Positions 8,405 through 16,216 of a stretch of DNA of 27,786 bases are shown here, piece by piece (position 1 is the stretch's first letter; each line of letters starts with the position of its first letter). The DNA is taken from assembly GCA_023258935.1 (NCBI GenBank), contig JAHFRG010000001.1, forward strand, positions 31,440 through 59,225, written 5' to 3'. Source of the stretch: Betaproteobacteria bacterium. GTDB lineage: Bacteria > Pseudomonadota > Gammaproteobacteria > Burkholderiales > JAHFRG01. The position numbers and the translations under genes are program-made. The notes under the pieces are model-generated. The model was not told the DNA's origin and ran no database searches. It worked only from the letters and a program-made list of their open reading frames with translations.

Positions 8405-9508
8405 CTAAATCCGCATCGGCATAACCACGTACTTAAATTCGCCGCTTCCTGGTATGGTAATTAGCGCGCTACTATTGGCGTCTCCAAATGCGCACTCGAC
8501 CTGATCACAGTTCAGATTATTGAGTACATCTAGTAAGTAACTGATATTAAACCCAATATCCAGTGGTTCACCCTTATAATCCACGTCCAGTTCCTCCTGT
8601 GCCTCTTCTTGCTCATTATTAGTACAGACGATGCGTAGGTTCCCTTCTGTTAATACCCAGCGCACGCCGCGGAATTTCTCGTTTGCCAAGATTGCTATCC
8701 GCTGCAATGCTTGCTGCAGGATCTCCCTGGAAATCCGTATCTGCTTCTGGTGGCTGCTTGGAATTACTCTTGTATAGTCGGGAAACTTCCCATCTATAAC
8801 TTTTGTAGTTAACTCTATGTTAGAAAATGAAAATATTACTTGGTTCGGAGAAACGTTAATTATCACCTCTTCATCTACATCGTCTAGCAGACGGCATATT
8901 TCTATTACCGCCTTTCTAGGTAAAATTACCTCTTGGGGTGTTGTCTTCTGTTTCTGCTTTATGCTTGCGTAGCCCAGTCTATGCCCATCCGTAGCTATGA
9001 CTTTTATCTGGTCTCCTTCGATTACGAGTAGCAGGCCATTTAGGTAATAGCGGACATCTTGTTGCGCCATAGCATATTGAACCAAGCTAAAAAGCCGCTT
9101 AAGCTGCTTTTGCGGTATCTTCTCTTTATGCTGTGCTGATACTTGTGTCTGCCTAGGGAAATCTTCTGCCGGCAATGTTTGCAGGCTGTAGTGGCTCTTG
9201 CCCGCTTTCACAAGCATCCTGTTTTCCTTTTGTTCCAACACAACGTTAGTTTTTTCCGGCAACACCCGCAAGATTTCCTGAAGTTTCCTTGCCGATGTCG
9301 TTACTGCTGCATCATTTCCTTTCACCCCACACTCTGCTTCTGTAGCAATTTGAATTTCCAAGTCTGTTGCGACAAAACGGACCTTTCCCTTCTTACATTC
9401 AAGCAACACGTTCGACAAAATAGGTAGAGTATGTCGGCGTTCCACAATACCTGACACAGCTTGAAGAGGTTTCAGCAATGCATCGCGATCAGCTTCTATT
9501 AAGATCAT
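8405..9508 (-). CDS. dnaN: DNA polymerase III beta subunit (sliding clamp)
   Basis: Ring-shaped dimer that tethers DNA polymerase III and repair factors to DNA. The 367 residues match the family length. The chain begins MILIEADRDALLKPLQAVSG, followed by ERRHTLPILSNVLLECKKG, the usual first-domain pattern. ATDGHRLGYA at about 173-182 and the C-terminal YVVMPMRI are family hallmarks, the latter forming part of the pocket for clamp-binding motifs. A ribosome site AAGGAA lies nine bases before the ATG. It follows dnaA after a 205-base gap and is followed by gyrB. By eye the gene looks more AT-rich than topA or gyrB, but I did not count. Confidence 0.99.
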   Translation of the reverse strand: MILIEADRDALLKPLQAVSGIVERRHTLPILSNVLLECKKGKVRFVATDLEIQIATEAECGVKGNDAAVTTSARKLQEILRVLPEKTNVVLEQKENRMLVKAGKSHYSLQTLPAEDFPRQTQVSAQHKEKIPQKQLKRLFSLVQYAMAQQDVRYYLNGLLLVIEGDQIKVIATDGHRLGYASIKQKQKTTPQEVILPRKAVIEICRLLDDVDEEVIINVSPNQVIFSFSNIELTTKVIDGKFPDYTRVIPSSHQKQIRISREILQQALQRIAILANEKFRGVRWVLTEGNLRIVCTNNEQEEAQEELDVDYKGEPLDIGFNISYLLDVLNNLNCDQVECAFGDANSSALITIPGSGEFKYVVMPMRI

Positions 9509-9713
9509 GGTTTGTTATTCCTTAACACTGATGGATAGTAATAGAGTTCACATGTGACTGTGGCCATTTCTAGTAAGTATCGGTTAACCAGGGAATACAA
9601 TAACTATTGAAACAGTGGATAAACACGCCACAGCCTGTGGAAGAACTGTGGATGTATTGACAGAAATGAACAGAAAGAAAGAAATTCACAGATTGACTAA
9701 CCTATTCTCCTCT
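9509..9713. other. Candidate origin of replication / dnaN control region
   Basis: This AT-rich 205-base gap between dnaA and dnaN is the best origin candidate in the window. It has several DnaA-box-like sequences (9614-9655, listed separately), a perfect palindrome TCACATGTGA at 9548-9557, another GGTTAACC at 9582-9589, and purine-rich, AT-rich stretches at 9656-9690. A bacterial oriC often lies beside dnaA, and dnaA-dnaN is a common place. The box matches are imperfect, so the region could instead be a DnaA-regulated dnaN promoter. The dnaA-rpmH gap shows no comparable cluster. Confidence 0.5.
9613..9655 (-). promoter_or_regulatory. Cluster of DnaA-box-like sequences
   Basis: Read on the minus strand, three sequences resemble the DnaA box TTATCCACA. 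9614-9622 is TTATCCACT (8 of 9), 9636-9644 is TCTTCCACA (7 of 9), and 9647-9655 is ACATCCACA (7 of 9). Their CxGTGG cores begin at 9613, 9635 and 9646, that is 22 and 11 bases apart, so they lie on about the same face of the helix. The middle one forms an inverted repeat CCACAG-C-CTGTGG at 9628-9640. Confidence 0.5.
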
Positions 9714-11042
9714 TTAGCTTCTGAGAACCTGCACCAAAGCACTATAATCGCGGGTAAGTTCTGAGTCACGAGCTTTCAGTTCCGCAATTTTACGGCATGC
9801 ATGCAGGACAGTAGTATGATCACGCCCGCCAAATGCCTCCCCTATATTCGGAAGACTCAACTCAGTTAACTCCTTTGACAGAGCCATGGCAACCTGGCGC
9901 GGCCTGGCAAGAGCACGCGAGCGCTTCTTAGAGAACATTTCCGAAACCTTAATCTTGTAATAGTCTGCAACGGTTTTCTGGATATTCTCAATAGATACTT
10001 GTCTCAGCTGCACAGCCAAGAGATCGCGCAGCGCCTCTTTAGCGAGTTCTACGGAAAGGGGCAACCCAGCGAACCGGGAAAAAGCAAGTACGCGTTTCAA
10101 TGCCCCCTCCAGCTCGCGCACATTCGATTGGATATGCTTAGCGATGAAGAAAGCCACGTTTTCATCCAAGGTAATACCATCTATGGCGGCTTTCTTGAGT
10201 AGAATCGCGACGCGCATCTCCAGTTCCGGCGGTTCTATCGCGACGGTAAGTCCCCAGCCGAAGCGGGAAATCAGGCGATCCTCCATCCCGGAAATTTCTT
10301 TAGGATACGTATCGCAAGTGATTACGACCTGTTTGTGAGCCTCAATCAGGGCATTAAATGCGTAGAAAAATTCTTCTTGTGTACGGTTCTTGTTGCTGAA
10401 AAACTGTATATCGTCTATCAGTAGCAAATCCAGCGAGTGGTAGTAGCGCTTAAAATCGTCAAAGGCTTTATGCTGGTATGCGCGCACCACATCTGAAACA
10501 TACCGCTCGGCATGGGTGTAGCGCACCTTGGCCTGAGGGTTCTGCTCGTGCACCAAGTTGCCAATGGCCTGGATCAAGTGGGTTTTCCCCAAACCAACAC
10601 CACCGTAAACAAACAGCGGGTTATAGGCTGTGCCGGGATGTTCCGCGACCTGAATAGCCGCAGCGCGCGCGAGTTCATTGGCCTTGCCGGTAACAAAAGT
10701 ATCAAAAGAAAAGGACGGGTTGAGACGAGAGAGACTTTTACTGGCAGGCTTGGCTACAGCGATAGCAACCTTTGTTTTATCAGCAGGCGCGGGCTTGGCA
10801 GAGCTTTTCTCGGGCAGGGCCAAGATTAGGCTGATAGGTTTGGCAAAATACTGCTCGGCCATTTTTTGTATGCGCGTAAGGAACCGCTCTTTAATCCATT
10901 GCATGACGAAACGGTTGGGCGCAACCAACAGCAGCGAATCATCTTTGGGGACAAACTTTAGCGGCTTGATCCAGGTGTTAAACTGCTGTGCTGTCAGTTC
11001 TTTTTCGAAGTAGGTAAGGCAAGAGAGCCAAAAAGGATCCAT
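9714..11042 (-). CDS. dnaA: Chromosomal replication initiator protein DnaA
   Basis: AAA+ ATPase that binds oriC, melts it and starts replication. I take the start at the ATG at 11042-11040 (MDPFWLSCLTYFEKEL), giving 442 residues. The open frame extends 13 codons further to a TTG, but that extension is not family-like, and the ATG fits the usual DnaA N-terminus. Domain I covers about 1-75 and a variable linker about 76-110. The AAA+ core has Walker A GGVGLGKTH at about 147-155 and Walker B LLLIDDIQF further on. The C-terminal domain IV has the DnaA signature GGRDHTTVLHACRKI, which contacts the DnaA box. It is transcribed away from rpmH, with a TATAAT box about 55 bases upstream. Confidence 0.98.
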   Translation of the reverse strand: MDPFWLSCLTYFEKELTAQQFNTWIKPLKFVPKDDSLLLVAPNRFVMQWIKERFLTRIQKMAEQYFAKPISLILALPEKSSAKPAPADKTKVAIAVAKPASKSLSRLNPSFSFDTFVTGKANELARAAAIQVAEHPGTAYNPLFVYGGVGLGKTHLIQAIGNLVHEQNPQAKVRYTHAERYVSDVVRAYQHKAFDDFKRYYHSLDLLLIDDIQFFSNKNRTQEEFFYAFNALIEAHKQVVITCDTYPKEISGMEDRLISRFGWGLTVAIEPPELEMRVAILLKKAAIDGITLDENVAFFIAKHIQSNVRELEGALKRVLAFSRFAGLPLSVELAKEALRDLLAVQLRQVSIENIQKTVADYYKIKVSEMFSKKRSRALARPRQVAMALSKELTELSLPNIGEAFGGRDHTTVLHACRKIAELKARDSELTRDYSALVQVLRS

Positions 11043-11095
11043 TTCTGACCAGCGATGCTGTTGAGGGAGCGACACAGACAAGTTTTATAGTAACT

Positions 11096-11101
11096 ATTAT
11101 A
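11096..11101 (-). promoter_or_regulatory. -10 box of the dnaA promoter
   Basis: A perfect TATAAT on the minus strand, about 54 bases before the dnaA ATG at 11042. No good -35 hexamer sits at 16-18 bases; the best are TCCTCA or TTCCTC with 2-3 matches. Such a promoter may need an activator. With this start site the TTG at 11081 would be almost at the 5' end of the mRNA, which further supports the ATG at 11042 as the dnaA start. Confidence 0.45.
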
Positions 11102-11138
11102 ACGAAACAATCCCAGCTGAGGAAAAAATAATTCGGGG

Positions 11139-11167
11139 TTGACAGAAAGCGCGCATAAAGGTTGAAT
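11139..11167 (+). promoter_or_regulatory. Sigma70-type promoter for rpmH-rnpA-yidD-yidC-mnmE
   Basis: A perfect -35 TTGACA at 11139-11144, a 17-base spacer, and TTGAAT at 11162-11167 (4 of 6 matches to TATAAT). Transcription would start near 11174, about 30 bases before the rpmH ATG. It lies back to back with the dnaA promoter. Confidence 0.65.
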
Positions 11168-11204
11168 AGGCGGCTTTCTTTATTGATAGTGTCAGAGGAA
11201 AAAA

Positions 11205-11339
11205 ATGAAGCGTACTTATCAACCGTCAACAACAAGGCGCAAAAGGACCCACGGATTTTTGGTGCGCATGAAAACCCGAGGCGGAGCAGCGGTACTGCGC
11301 GCTCGGCGCGCTAAAGGACGGACGCGGTTAGGCGTATAG
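11205..11339 (+). CDS. rpmH: 50S ribosomal protein L34
   Basis: A 44-residue basic ribosomal protein of the large subunit. The translation begins MKRTYQPSTTRRKRTHGF and ends RRAKGRTRLGV, the near-invariant L34 pattern. A purine-rich GAGGAAAAAA lies directly before the ATG as a ribosome site. It is the first gene of the classic rpmH-rnpA-yidD-yidC-mnmE cluster, divergent from dnaA, and it has its own strong -35 promoter. Length and sequence leave no doubt. Confidence 0.99.
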   Translation: MKRTYQPSTTRRKRTHGFLVRMKTRGGAAVLRARRAKGRTRLGV

Positions 11340-11342
11340 TAT

Positions 11343-11360
11343 AAGGGGTAGGTTTTCATT
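11343..11360 (+). promoter_or_regulatory. Ribosome binding site and ATT start codon of rnpA
   Basis: AAGGGG at 11343-11348 is a good Shine-Dalgarno sequence. Nine bases on is ATT (11358-11360), the codon at which the RnpA reading frame would begin. The same frame has a TAG stop at 11349-11351, and no ATG, GTG or TTG lies between that stop and the conserved N-terminal residues. CTG at 11367 is the only other near-cognate choice. Confidence 0.6.
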
Positions 11361-11705
11361 TATTCCCTGCCGAAAGCCTCTCGTCTTACCAAAACTGCAC
11401 AGTTTTCCGCGGTATTCCACGCCAACAACGCTGAGAGCGGTGCGACGTTTCAGGTTCTGGTAAAACCCACGTGCCAAGAAACCGCGAGGCTAGGAGTGGT
11501 CATCAGCAAAAGAGTGACTCCAAAAGCGGTGGACCGAAATTATGTGAAACGCCTGATACGTGAAGAATTTCGTATGCGAAAGCACAATCTCGGCGGCATA
11601 GACGTGGTGGTAAAGGTGCTAAGGCAGCTCTCAAAAGCGCAAGCCAGGCAAGCGCGCACGGAGCTCTCGGACTTGTTCTCCAAGGTGTCGCGATGGGCCG
11701 CATAG
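11358..11705 (+). CDS. rnpA: Ribonuclease P protein component, apparent ATT start
   Basis: Protein subunit of RNase P, which with the rnpB RNA matures the 5' ends of tRNAs. Read from ATT at 11358 the product is 115 residues, the normal size. It includes the conserved N-terminal segment SLPKASRLTKTAQFSAVF at about 3-20 and the RNR-type signature region (KAVDRNYVKRLIREEFR at about 56-72). Starting at the first standard codon, GTG 11496, would leave only 69 residues and lose the N-terminal half of the fold, which makes that start very unlikely. The stop overlaps yidD by 13 bases. Either ATT (or CTG) is the true start, or the sequence has a base error in what was an ATG. Confidence 0.9.
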   Translation: MYSLPKASRLTKTAQFSAVFHANNAESGATFQVLVKPTCQETARLGVVISKRVTPKAVDRNYVKRLIREEFRMRKHNLGGIDVVVKVLRQLSKAQARQARTELSDLFSKVSRWAA

Positions 11706-11902
11706 TACTCGCGGCTATCGCGCTGTACCGGTTTGTGCTCAGCCCATTGCTTGGCAATAATTGCCGCTTTGCGCCCTCCTGTTCCGAATATACCAGCGAC
11801 GCGATATTCAAATTCGGTGTTTTCAAAGGCAGCTGGATAGGACTGAAGCGAATTCTACGTTGTCATCCATGGAACTCGGGCGGATATGACCCGTTGCCCT
11901 GA
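11693..11902 (+). CDS. yidD: Membrane protein insertion efficiency factor YidD
   Basis: A small membrane-associated protein that helps insertion of inner-membrane proteins together with YidC. The 69 residues match the family. Hallmarks are the amphipathic N-terminus IALYRFVLSPLLG, then NNCRFAPSCSEYTSDAI with conserved cysteines, and the ending GLKRILRCHPWNSGGYDPLP. The ATG at 11693 lies inside the end of rnpA in another frame, the usual arrangement, and yidC follows after 19 bases. No anomaly is seen. Confidence 0.97.
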   Translation: MGRIVLAAIALYRFVLSPLLGNNCRFAPSCSEYTSDAIFKFGVFKGSWIGLKRILRCHPWNSGGYDPLP

Positions 11903-11921
11903 GATTTGATAAATAACGACT

Positions 11922-13565
11922 ATGGACGCGCAAAGACTTTTTCTGCTGATGGTTTTTTGCTTATCGGTATTTCTGCTGGTGGATGCATGGCAACGCGAAC
12001 ACAGTCAGACACCGGCGACGCGGAATGAGCATTCCGGCAAGACCCAGCAGGTAGCGCCCACACCGAGCGAAAAATTAACAGCGGTACAGCAAGCGCCGAC
12101 CACTCCCCAAGCAACGGCATCTGAGGCAGGGCAAAAAATCTCAGTTAGAACCGATTATTTGCTTGCAGAGATAGACACGGCAGGCGGAGACCTGCGCAAG
12201 CTGGAGCTACTGAAACACCGCGACACGCTGGACAAGAAGAAAAATTTTATGTTATTGCAATATGAGCCGGAACATATTTACATAGCGCAAAGCGGCTTAA
12301 TCGGCCCCGAGCTGCCCACCCATAAGACACAGTTTTCCGCAGATTCCACAAGCTATGAACTCAAGCCCGGAACAGAACACTTGGAAGTCAGGCTCACCAC
12401 ACCGGCGGTGGCCGGTATTAAAGTAACCAAGGTCTACACCTTTCACAAAAGCAGCTACTTGATAGACGTTTCCTACGAAATCACCAATAACAGCGCCAAA
12501 CCGCTGCAGCCGTATGCATATTTCCAGTTTTTGCGCGACAGCAAGCCGCCGGAGGGGGAAACCAAACTGGTGCCGACTTACACGGGTCCAGCGATTTACA
12601 CCGAGCAGGACAAATTCGAAAAAATCGAATTTGCCAGCATCGACAAGGGCAAGGCGAAATACCCGCAAAATGCCGATAATGGCTGGATTGCCATGTTGCA
12701 GCATTACTACCTCGCAGCCTGGCTTCCTAAGGACAAAACGCCACGCGAGTATTACGTAAAAAAACCGGGCGAAGATCTGTATTCAGTGGGAGTGATCCTG
12801 CCGGTAATGAAAATCGAACCTGGTAAAACTGTCACCATCACTATGCCGTTTTACGCCGGGCCACAGGAGCAGGATAGTCTGAGCAAACTCGCGCCTGGCC
12901 TGGGGCTCACCGTGGATTACGGCTGGCTCACGGTGATAGCGGTGCCGCTATTTTGGGTGTTGTCCTGGCTTAACAAATGGACGCAGAACTGGGGCATGGC
13001 GATCATCCTGCTTACCGTGCTGATTAAGGCCTTATTTTATCCACTGTCCGCAGCGAGTTACCGCTCCATGGCGAAAATGCGCGTGCTGGCACCCAAAATG
13101 CAAAAGATGAAAGAGCTATACGGTAATGACCGGCAAAAGCTGCACCAGGCGATGATGGAACTTTACAAAACTGAAAAAATCAATCCGCTCGGCGGTTGTT
13201 TGCCGATTGCGGTACAAATCCCGGTATTTATCGCACTCTATTGGGTGCTTTTGGCGAGCGTGGAGTTGCGCCATGCACCGTTTGCGCTGTGGATTACAGA
13301 CCTTTCCGCGCCCGACCCCTACTATGTTCTGCCCGTCATCATGGGCATTACTATGGTTATCCAGTCACGTTTGAGCCCGGTACCCCCCGACCCGATCCAG
13401 GCCAGGGTGATGAAAATCATGCCGATTGCCTTCAGCGTTTTCTTTTTCTTCTTTCCTGCCGGTCTAGTGTTGTACTGGCTGGTAAACAATATTCTCTCCA
13501 TTGCCCAGCAGTGGCAGATCACGCGGGCCATAGAGCAGGCAAAGCCGGCTCATGGCAAACGCTGA
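11922..13565 (+). CDS. yidC: Membrane protein insertase YidC
   Basis: Inserts and folds inner-membrane proteins, alone or with Sec; subunits a and c of the ATP synthase are known clients in E. coli. The 547 residues fit the Gram-negative type. There is one N-terminal transmembrane helix (about 5-21), a large periplasmic domain (about 50-320) and a cluster of five hydrophobic segments (about 330-535). The family core reads LFYPLSAASYRSMAKMR, then INPLGGCLPIAVQIPVFIALY and LYWLVNNILSIAQQW. The positive groove residue is Lys (VLIKALFYPL), where E. coli has Arg366; Lys is a known variant. The last 14 bases overlap mnmE. Confidence 0.98.
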   Translation: MDAQRLFLLMVFCLSVFLLVDAWQREHSQTPATRNEHSGKTQQVAPTPSEKLTAVQQAPTTPQATASEAGQKISVRTDYLLAEIDTAGGDLRKLELLKHRDTLDKKKNFMLLQYEPEHIYIAQSGLIGPELPTHKTQFSADSTSYELKPGTEHLEVRLTTPAVAGIKVTKVYTFHKSSYLIDVSYEITNNSAKPLQPYAYFQFLRDSKPPEGETKLVPTYTGPAIYTEQDKFEKIEFASIDKGKAKYPQNADNGWIAMLQHYYLAAWLPKDKTPREYYVKKPGEDLYSVGVILPVMKIEPGKTVTITMPFYAGPQEQDSLSKLAPGLGLTVDYGWLTVIAVPLFWVLSWLNKWTQNWGMAIILLTVLIKALFYPLSAASYRSMAKMRVLAPKMQKMKELYGNDRQKLHQAMMELYKTEKINPLGGCLPIAVQIPVFIALYWVLLASVELRHAPFALWITDLSAPDPYYVLPVIMGITMVIQSRLSPVPPDPIQARVMKIMPIAFSVFFFFFPAGLVLYWLVNNILSIAQQWQITRAIEQAKPAHGKR

Positions 13566-14892
13566 CGTTATAGCCGCAATAGCGACAGCGCTCGGGCGAG
13601 CCGCCATCGGTGTGGTGCGAGTCTCCGGCCCCAATCTGAAAGCGCTGGGGCAATCACTGCTGGGCAAGGTCCTGGCGCCGAGACACGCTGCGCTTTGCAA
13701 TTTCCTCGACGAAAACGGAGAGACTATAGACCGCGGTATTGCCCTGTATTTCCCCGCGCCGCATTCCTACACCGGCGAAGACGTGCTGGAACTGCAAGGC
13801 CACGGCGGTCCTGCGGTCTTGCAATTGCTGCTGCGCCGCTGCCTCGCCTTGGGGGCGCGGCTGGCCGAGCCGGGGGAATTTACCAAGCGCGCGTTTCTTA
13901 ACGACAAGCTGGATCTGGCGCAAGCGGAAAGCGTTGCTGATTTGATTGATGCGAGCACGGGGGAGGCGGCGAAGAGCGCGCTGCGCTCGCTGCAAGGCGC
14001 GTTTTCCACCGAAGTGAATGCGCTCACGAAATCTCTCATCGAATTGCGGACGCTGGTCGAGGCCACACTCGATTTTCCTGAAGAAGATGCAGAGTTTCTC
14101 GAGCAGGCGAATGCTGTCGGTAAATTGCGGGCAATACAGGCACAACTCGAAAGAGTACTGCTTGCAGCGCGGCAGGGCAGCATCCTGCGTGAAGGAATCA
14201 CCGTAGTGCTCGCCGGACGGCCCAACGTGGGTAAATCGAGCCTGCTCAACCGTCTTGCCGGAGAAGACGTGGCGATTGTCACCAGCGTTCCCGGTACTAC
14301 GCGCGACGCTATACGCCAGGCTATCGAAATCGAAGGTATCCCGCTGCATGTTATCGATACCGCAGGTTTACGGGAAACCATAGACGAGGTGGAAAAATTG
14401 GGGATTGCCCGTACTTGGGCGGCTATCGAGAAAGCCGATGCGGTACTGCTGATCATAGACTGCACCCAAAGCGAATCGCGGGAAGACAGGAAAATTCTCG
14501 AGCGTCTGCCAGGCACACTGCCGCGCATCTGCGTCTATAACAAAATTGATCTGCTCCCGGCACAACCAAAATCAGAGGCTCTGGACGGTGAAAGCCGCGT
14601 TTATCTTTCGGCGAAAACCGGCGCCGGCGTGGACTTGCTGCGTGCCCAATTGCTACGGGTAGTCGGCTGGCAGCCCACAGGGGAAGGGGTGTATATGGCG
14701 CGCGAGCGGCATCTGAGCGCGTTGCGCGATGCCGGCCAGCACTTGTCGGGAGCCTTGGAGAACCGGGAGCAAATCGAGTTTTTTGCCGAGGAACTGAAGC
14801 TCGCCCAAAACGCACTCTCTAGAATCACCGGCGAATTTACCACCGATGATTTGCTCGGGGAAATATTCTCCCGCTTTTGCATCGGAAAATAA
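13552..14892 (+). CDS. mnmE: tRNA modification GTPase MnmE (TrmE)
   Basis: With MnmG it makes the 5-carboxymethylaminomethyl (cmnm5) group on U34 of certain tRNAs. The 446 residues are normal. The N-terminal folate-binding domain begins at DVIAAIATALGRAAIGVVRVSG and contains LDLAQAESVADLIDA. The inserted G domain has G1 GRPNVGKS at 222-229, the DTAGLRE switch at about 268-274 and NKID at about 327-330. The essential C-terminal CIGK closes the chain, with Cys443. Start codon ATG lies within the end of yidC. Its partner mnmG normally lies close by, but here it is 5.2 kb further right. Confidence 0.98.
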   Translation: MANADVIAAIATALGRAAIGVVRVSGPNLKALGQSLLGKVLAPRHAALCNFLDENGETIDRGIALYFPAPHSYTGEDVLELQGHGGPAVLQLLLRRCLALGARLAEPGEFTKRAFLNDKLDLAQAESVADLIDASTGEAAKSALRSLQGAFSTEVNALTKSLIELRTLVEATLDFPEEDAEFLEQANAVGKLRAIQAQLERVLLAARQGSILREGITVVLAGRPNVGKSSLLNRLAGEDVAIVTSVPGTTRDAIRQAIEIEGIPLHVIDTAGLRETIDEVEKLGIARTWAAIEKADAVLLIIDCTQSESREDRKILERLPGTLPRICVYNKIDLLPAQPKSEALDGESRVYLSAKTGAGVDLLRAQLLRVVGWQPTGEGVYMARERHLSALRDAGQHLSGALENREQIEFFAEELKLAQNALSRITGEFTTDDLLGEIFSRFCIGK

Positions 14893-14933
14893 GTCCACTT
14901 TTAAGCATTCCGGCCAAGTCCAATAAACCTCAT

Positions 14934-15554
14934 ATGTTTTATTCCATTCCTCCCATAACGCTGGCGCTGATCGTCGGCAACACCATGATGTTTCTCAGCG
15001 AGTTTCTCTTCGGCAACGTGCTTGCCTTAAATTTGGCACTTTGGCCTGTGGGAACAACGGCGGCACTCGGCGGATACCCGGGTTTTCAGCCGTGGCAGCT
15101 CATCACATACAGTTTCCTTCACGCAAATGTAGTACACCTCTTTTTCAACATGTTTGCGTTGTATATGTTTGGTGGCGAGCTAGAGCGGCTATTCGGTCAA
15201 AAGCGGTTCCTTAATCTTTATTTCGTAAGCGTAATCACCGCAGCAATCACGCAACTCGTCGTTTCGAGTGCTTCGGGTGGAGAGCCTTATCCCACTGTTG
15301 GTGCATCCGGTGGCATATTCGGCCTGTTGCTTGCATATGGAATGTACTTTCCGAACCGTACGATAGTCTTGCTCATACCGCCCATCCCATTACCTGCGCG
15401 GCTCTTTGTGATTCTTTATGGCACGCTGGAACTCTATTTAGGAGTTACCGGAACACAGGAAGGCGTTGCGCATTTTGCCCACTTGGGCGGCATGCTTGGT
15501 GCGTGGTTGTTAATCCAGTATTGGCGCGGCCGCCCGCCTTTTCGCATGCGCTAA
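14934..15554 (+). CDS. Rhomboid family intramembrane serine protease
   Basis: A polytopic membrane protease that cuts transmembrane substrates. I take the ATG at 14934 (MFYSIPPITLALIVGN), giving 206 residues; the frame is open back to a TTG at 14877 inside mnmE, but that extension looks unlike a rhomboid. The protein is hydrophobic throughout, with about six transmembrane segments. The catalytic Ser125 lies in GASGGIFG (123-130) and the catalytic His183 in AHLGG (182-186). The HANVVHLFFNMFALYMFGG loop at 63-81 carries the conserved HxxxxHxxxN pattern. It converges with the cytochrome gene across 72 bases. The substrate cannot be told from sequence. Confidence 0.93.
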   Translation: MFYSIPPITLALIVGNTMMFLSEFLFGNVLALNLALWPVGTTAALGGYPGFQPWQLITYSFLHANVVHLFFNMFALYMFGGELERLFGQKRFLNLYFVSVITAAITQLVVSSASGGEPYPTVGASGGIFGLLLAYGMYFPNRTIVLLIPPIPLPARLFVILYGTLELYLGVTGTQEGVAHFAHLGGMLGAWLLIQYWRGRPPFRMR

Positions 15555-15626
15555 CGTCAGCTGTTGATAGACTGGTATAAGACGCTAAGCTCTTCTTAGT
15601 AATTCAGCAATCCAGTAATGATGCGA

Positions 15627-16055
15627 TTACGGCTTGAGCACCATCGTATTTCCGGCCCCCTTTGCCAAGGGAGTTTTGCCAGCAGGGAAACCATTCTTCA
15701 TCAGGATATAGGCAGTGATATCGGACAACTGTTTGTCCGACACTGAGCCAGGATTGTTTGCCGGCATGTTCTGATGCTCAAAGGTAAGCAAGTCCCCTAA
15801 GGTGCGTGTTCCCCACGCTGAAAGAAACTGCTGCCCCTTGAGGGCGGGCCCCATCGCTCCAGTGAGATCCGGCATGTGACATTGGGCACAATAGTTGTTA
15901 AAGAGCTGATGACCGCGGTTTGCCTGACCCGCTGTGTACCACCCTTTCTGTTTGGTGGCGATGGAAGTATCGGCCAGCGAATTAGGGAGTAACGAGACGG
16001 CTAGTGCCACGCCTATGGCAGCTATGGTAAACAATAAGTAGCGCGCGGTTTTCAT
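15627..16055 (-). CDS. Class I c-type cytochrome, periplasmic
   Basis: A 142-residue single-haem cytochrome. An N-terminal hydrophobic stretch (residues 6-23) followed by NSLADT gives a signal peptide or membrane anchor. The haem motif is CAQCH at 56-60, and Met97 in QNMPANNPG is the probable sixth ligand. The helix DKQLSDITAYILMKNGFPAG at 107-126 is the usual C-terminal helix of cytochrome c. A GGAG ribosome site lies before the ATG. The product probably shuttles electrons in the periplasm, but no oxidase or dehydrogenase genes stand next to it, so its partner is unknown. The neighbour to the right on this strand, the aldo/keto reductase, ends 161 bases upstream. Confidence 0.93.
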   Translation of the reverse strand: MKTARYLLFTIAAIGVALAVSLLPNSLADTSIATKQKGWYTAGQANRGHQLFNNYCAQCHMPDLTGAMGPALKGQQFLSAWGTRTLGDLLTFEHQNMPANNPGSVSDKQLSDITAYILMKNGFPAGKTPLAKGAGNTMVLKP

Positions 16056-16216
16056 GGCTTAATCTCCAACTTTAAGAAAGCAAGTTTAGAAAAGTGTCCT
16101 GACCCTAAAAGTAGCACCCGTTGCTATCTTGGCCTAAACGTAAATTTTTCGCCACTCAAATAAGGGGGCTAAATTGGCCATGTGATTGTCGACAACTGTC
16201 CGCCTGTAGCCTGCGG

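Noticed and set aside
11043..11081. Longer dnaA start at TTG 11081
   Set aside because: The added 13 residues are not DnaA-like, and the codon is almost at the predicted transcript start; ATG at 11042 fits the family.
11043..11204. dnaA-rpmH gap as oriC
   Set aside because: No DnaA-box-like cluster is visible; the gap is explained by two back-to-back promoters.
13767..14528. Minus-strand open frame of 253 codons in mnmE
   Set aside because: Ser/Arg-rich composition typical of the reverse strand of a GC-rich gene, with no domain.
15584..15600. Hairpin CTAAG-loop-CTTAG between the rhomboid and cytochrome genes
   Set aside because: The five-base stem is AT-rich and no U-run follows on either strand, so it is not a credible terminator.
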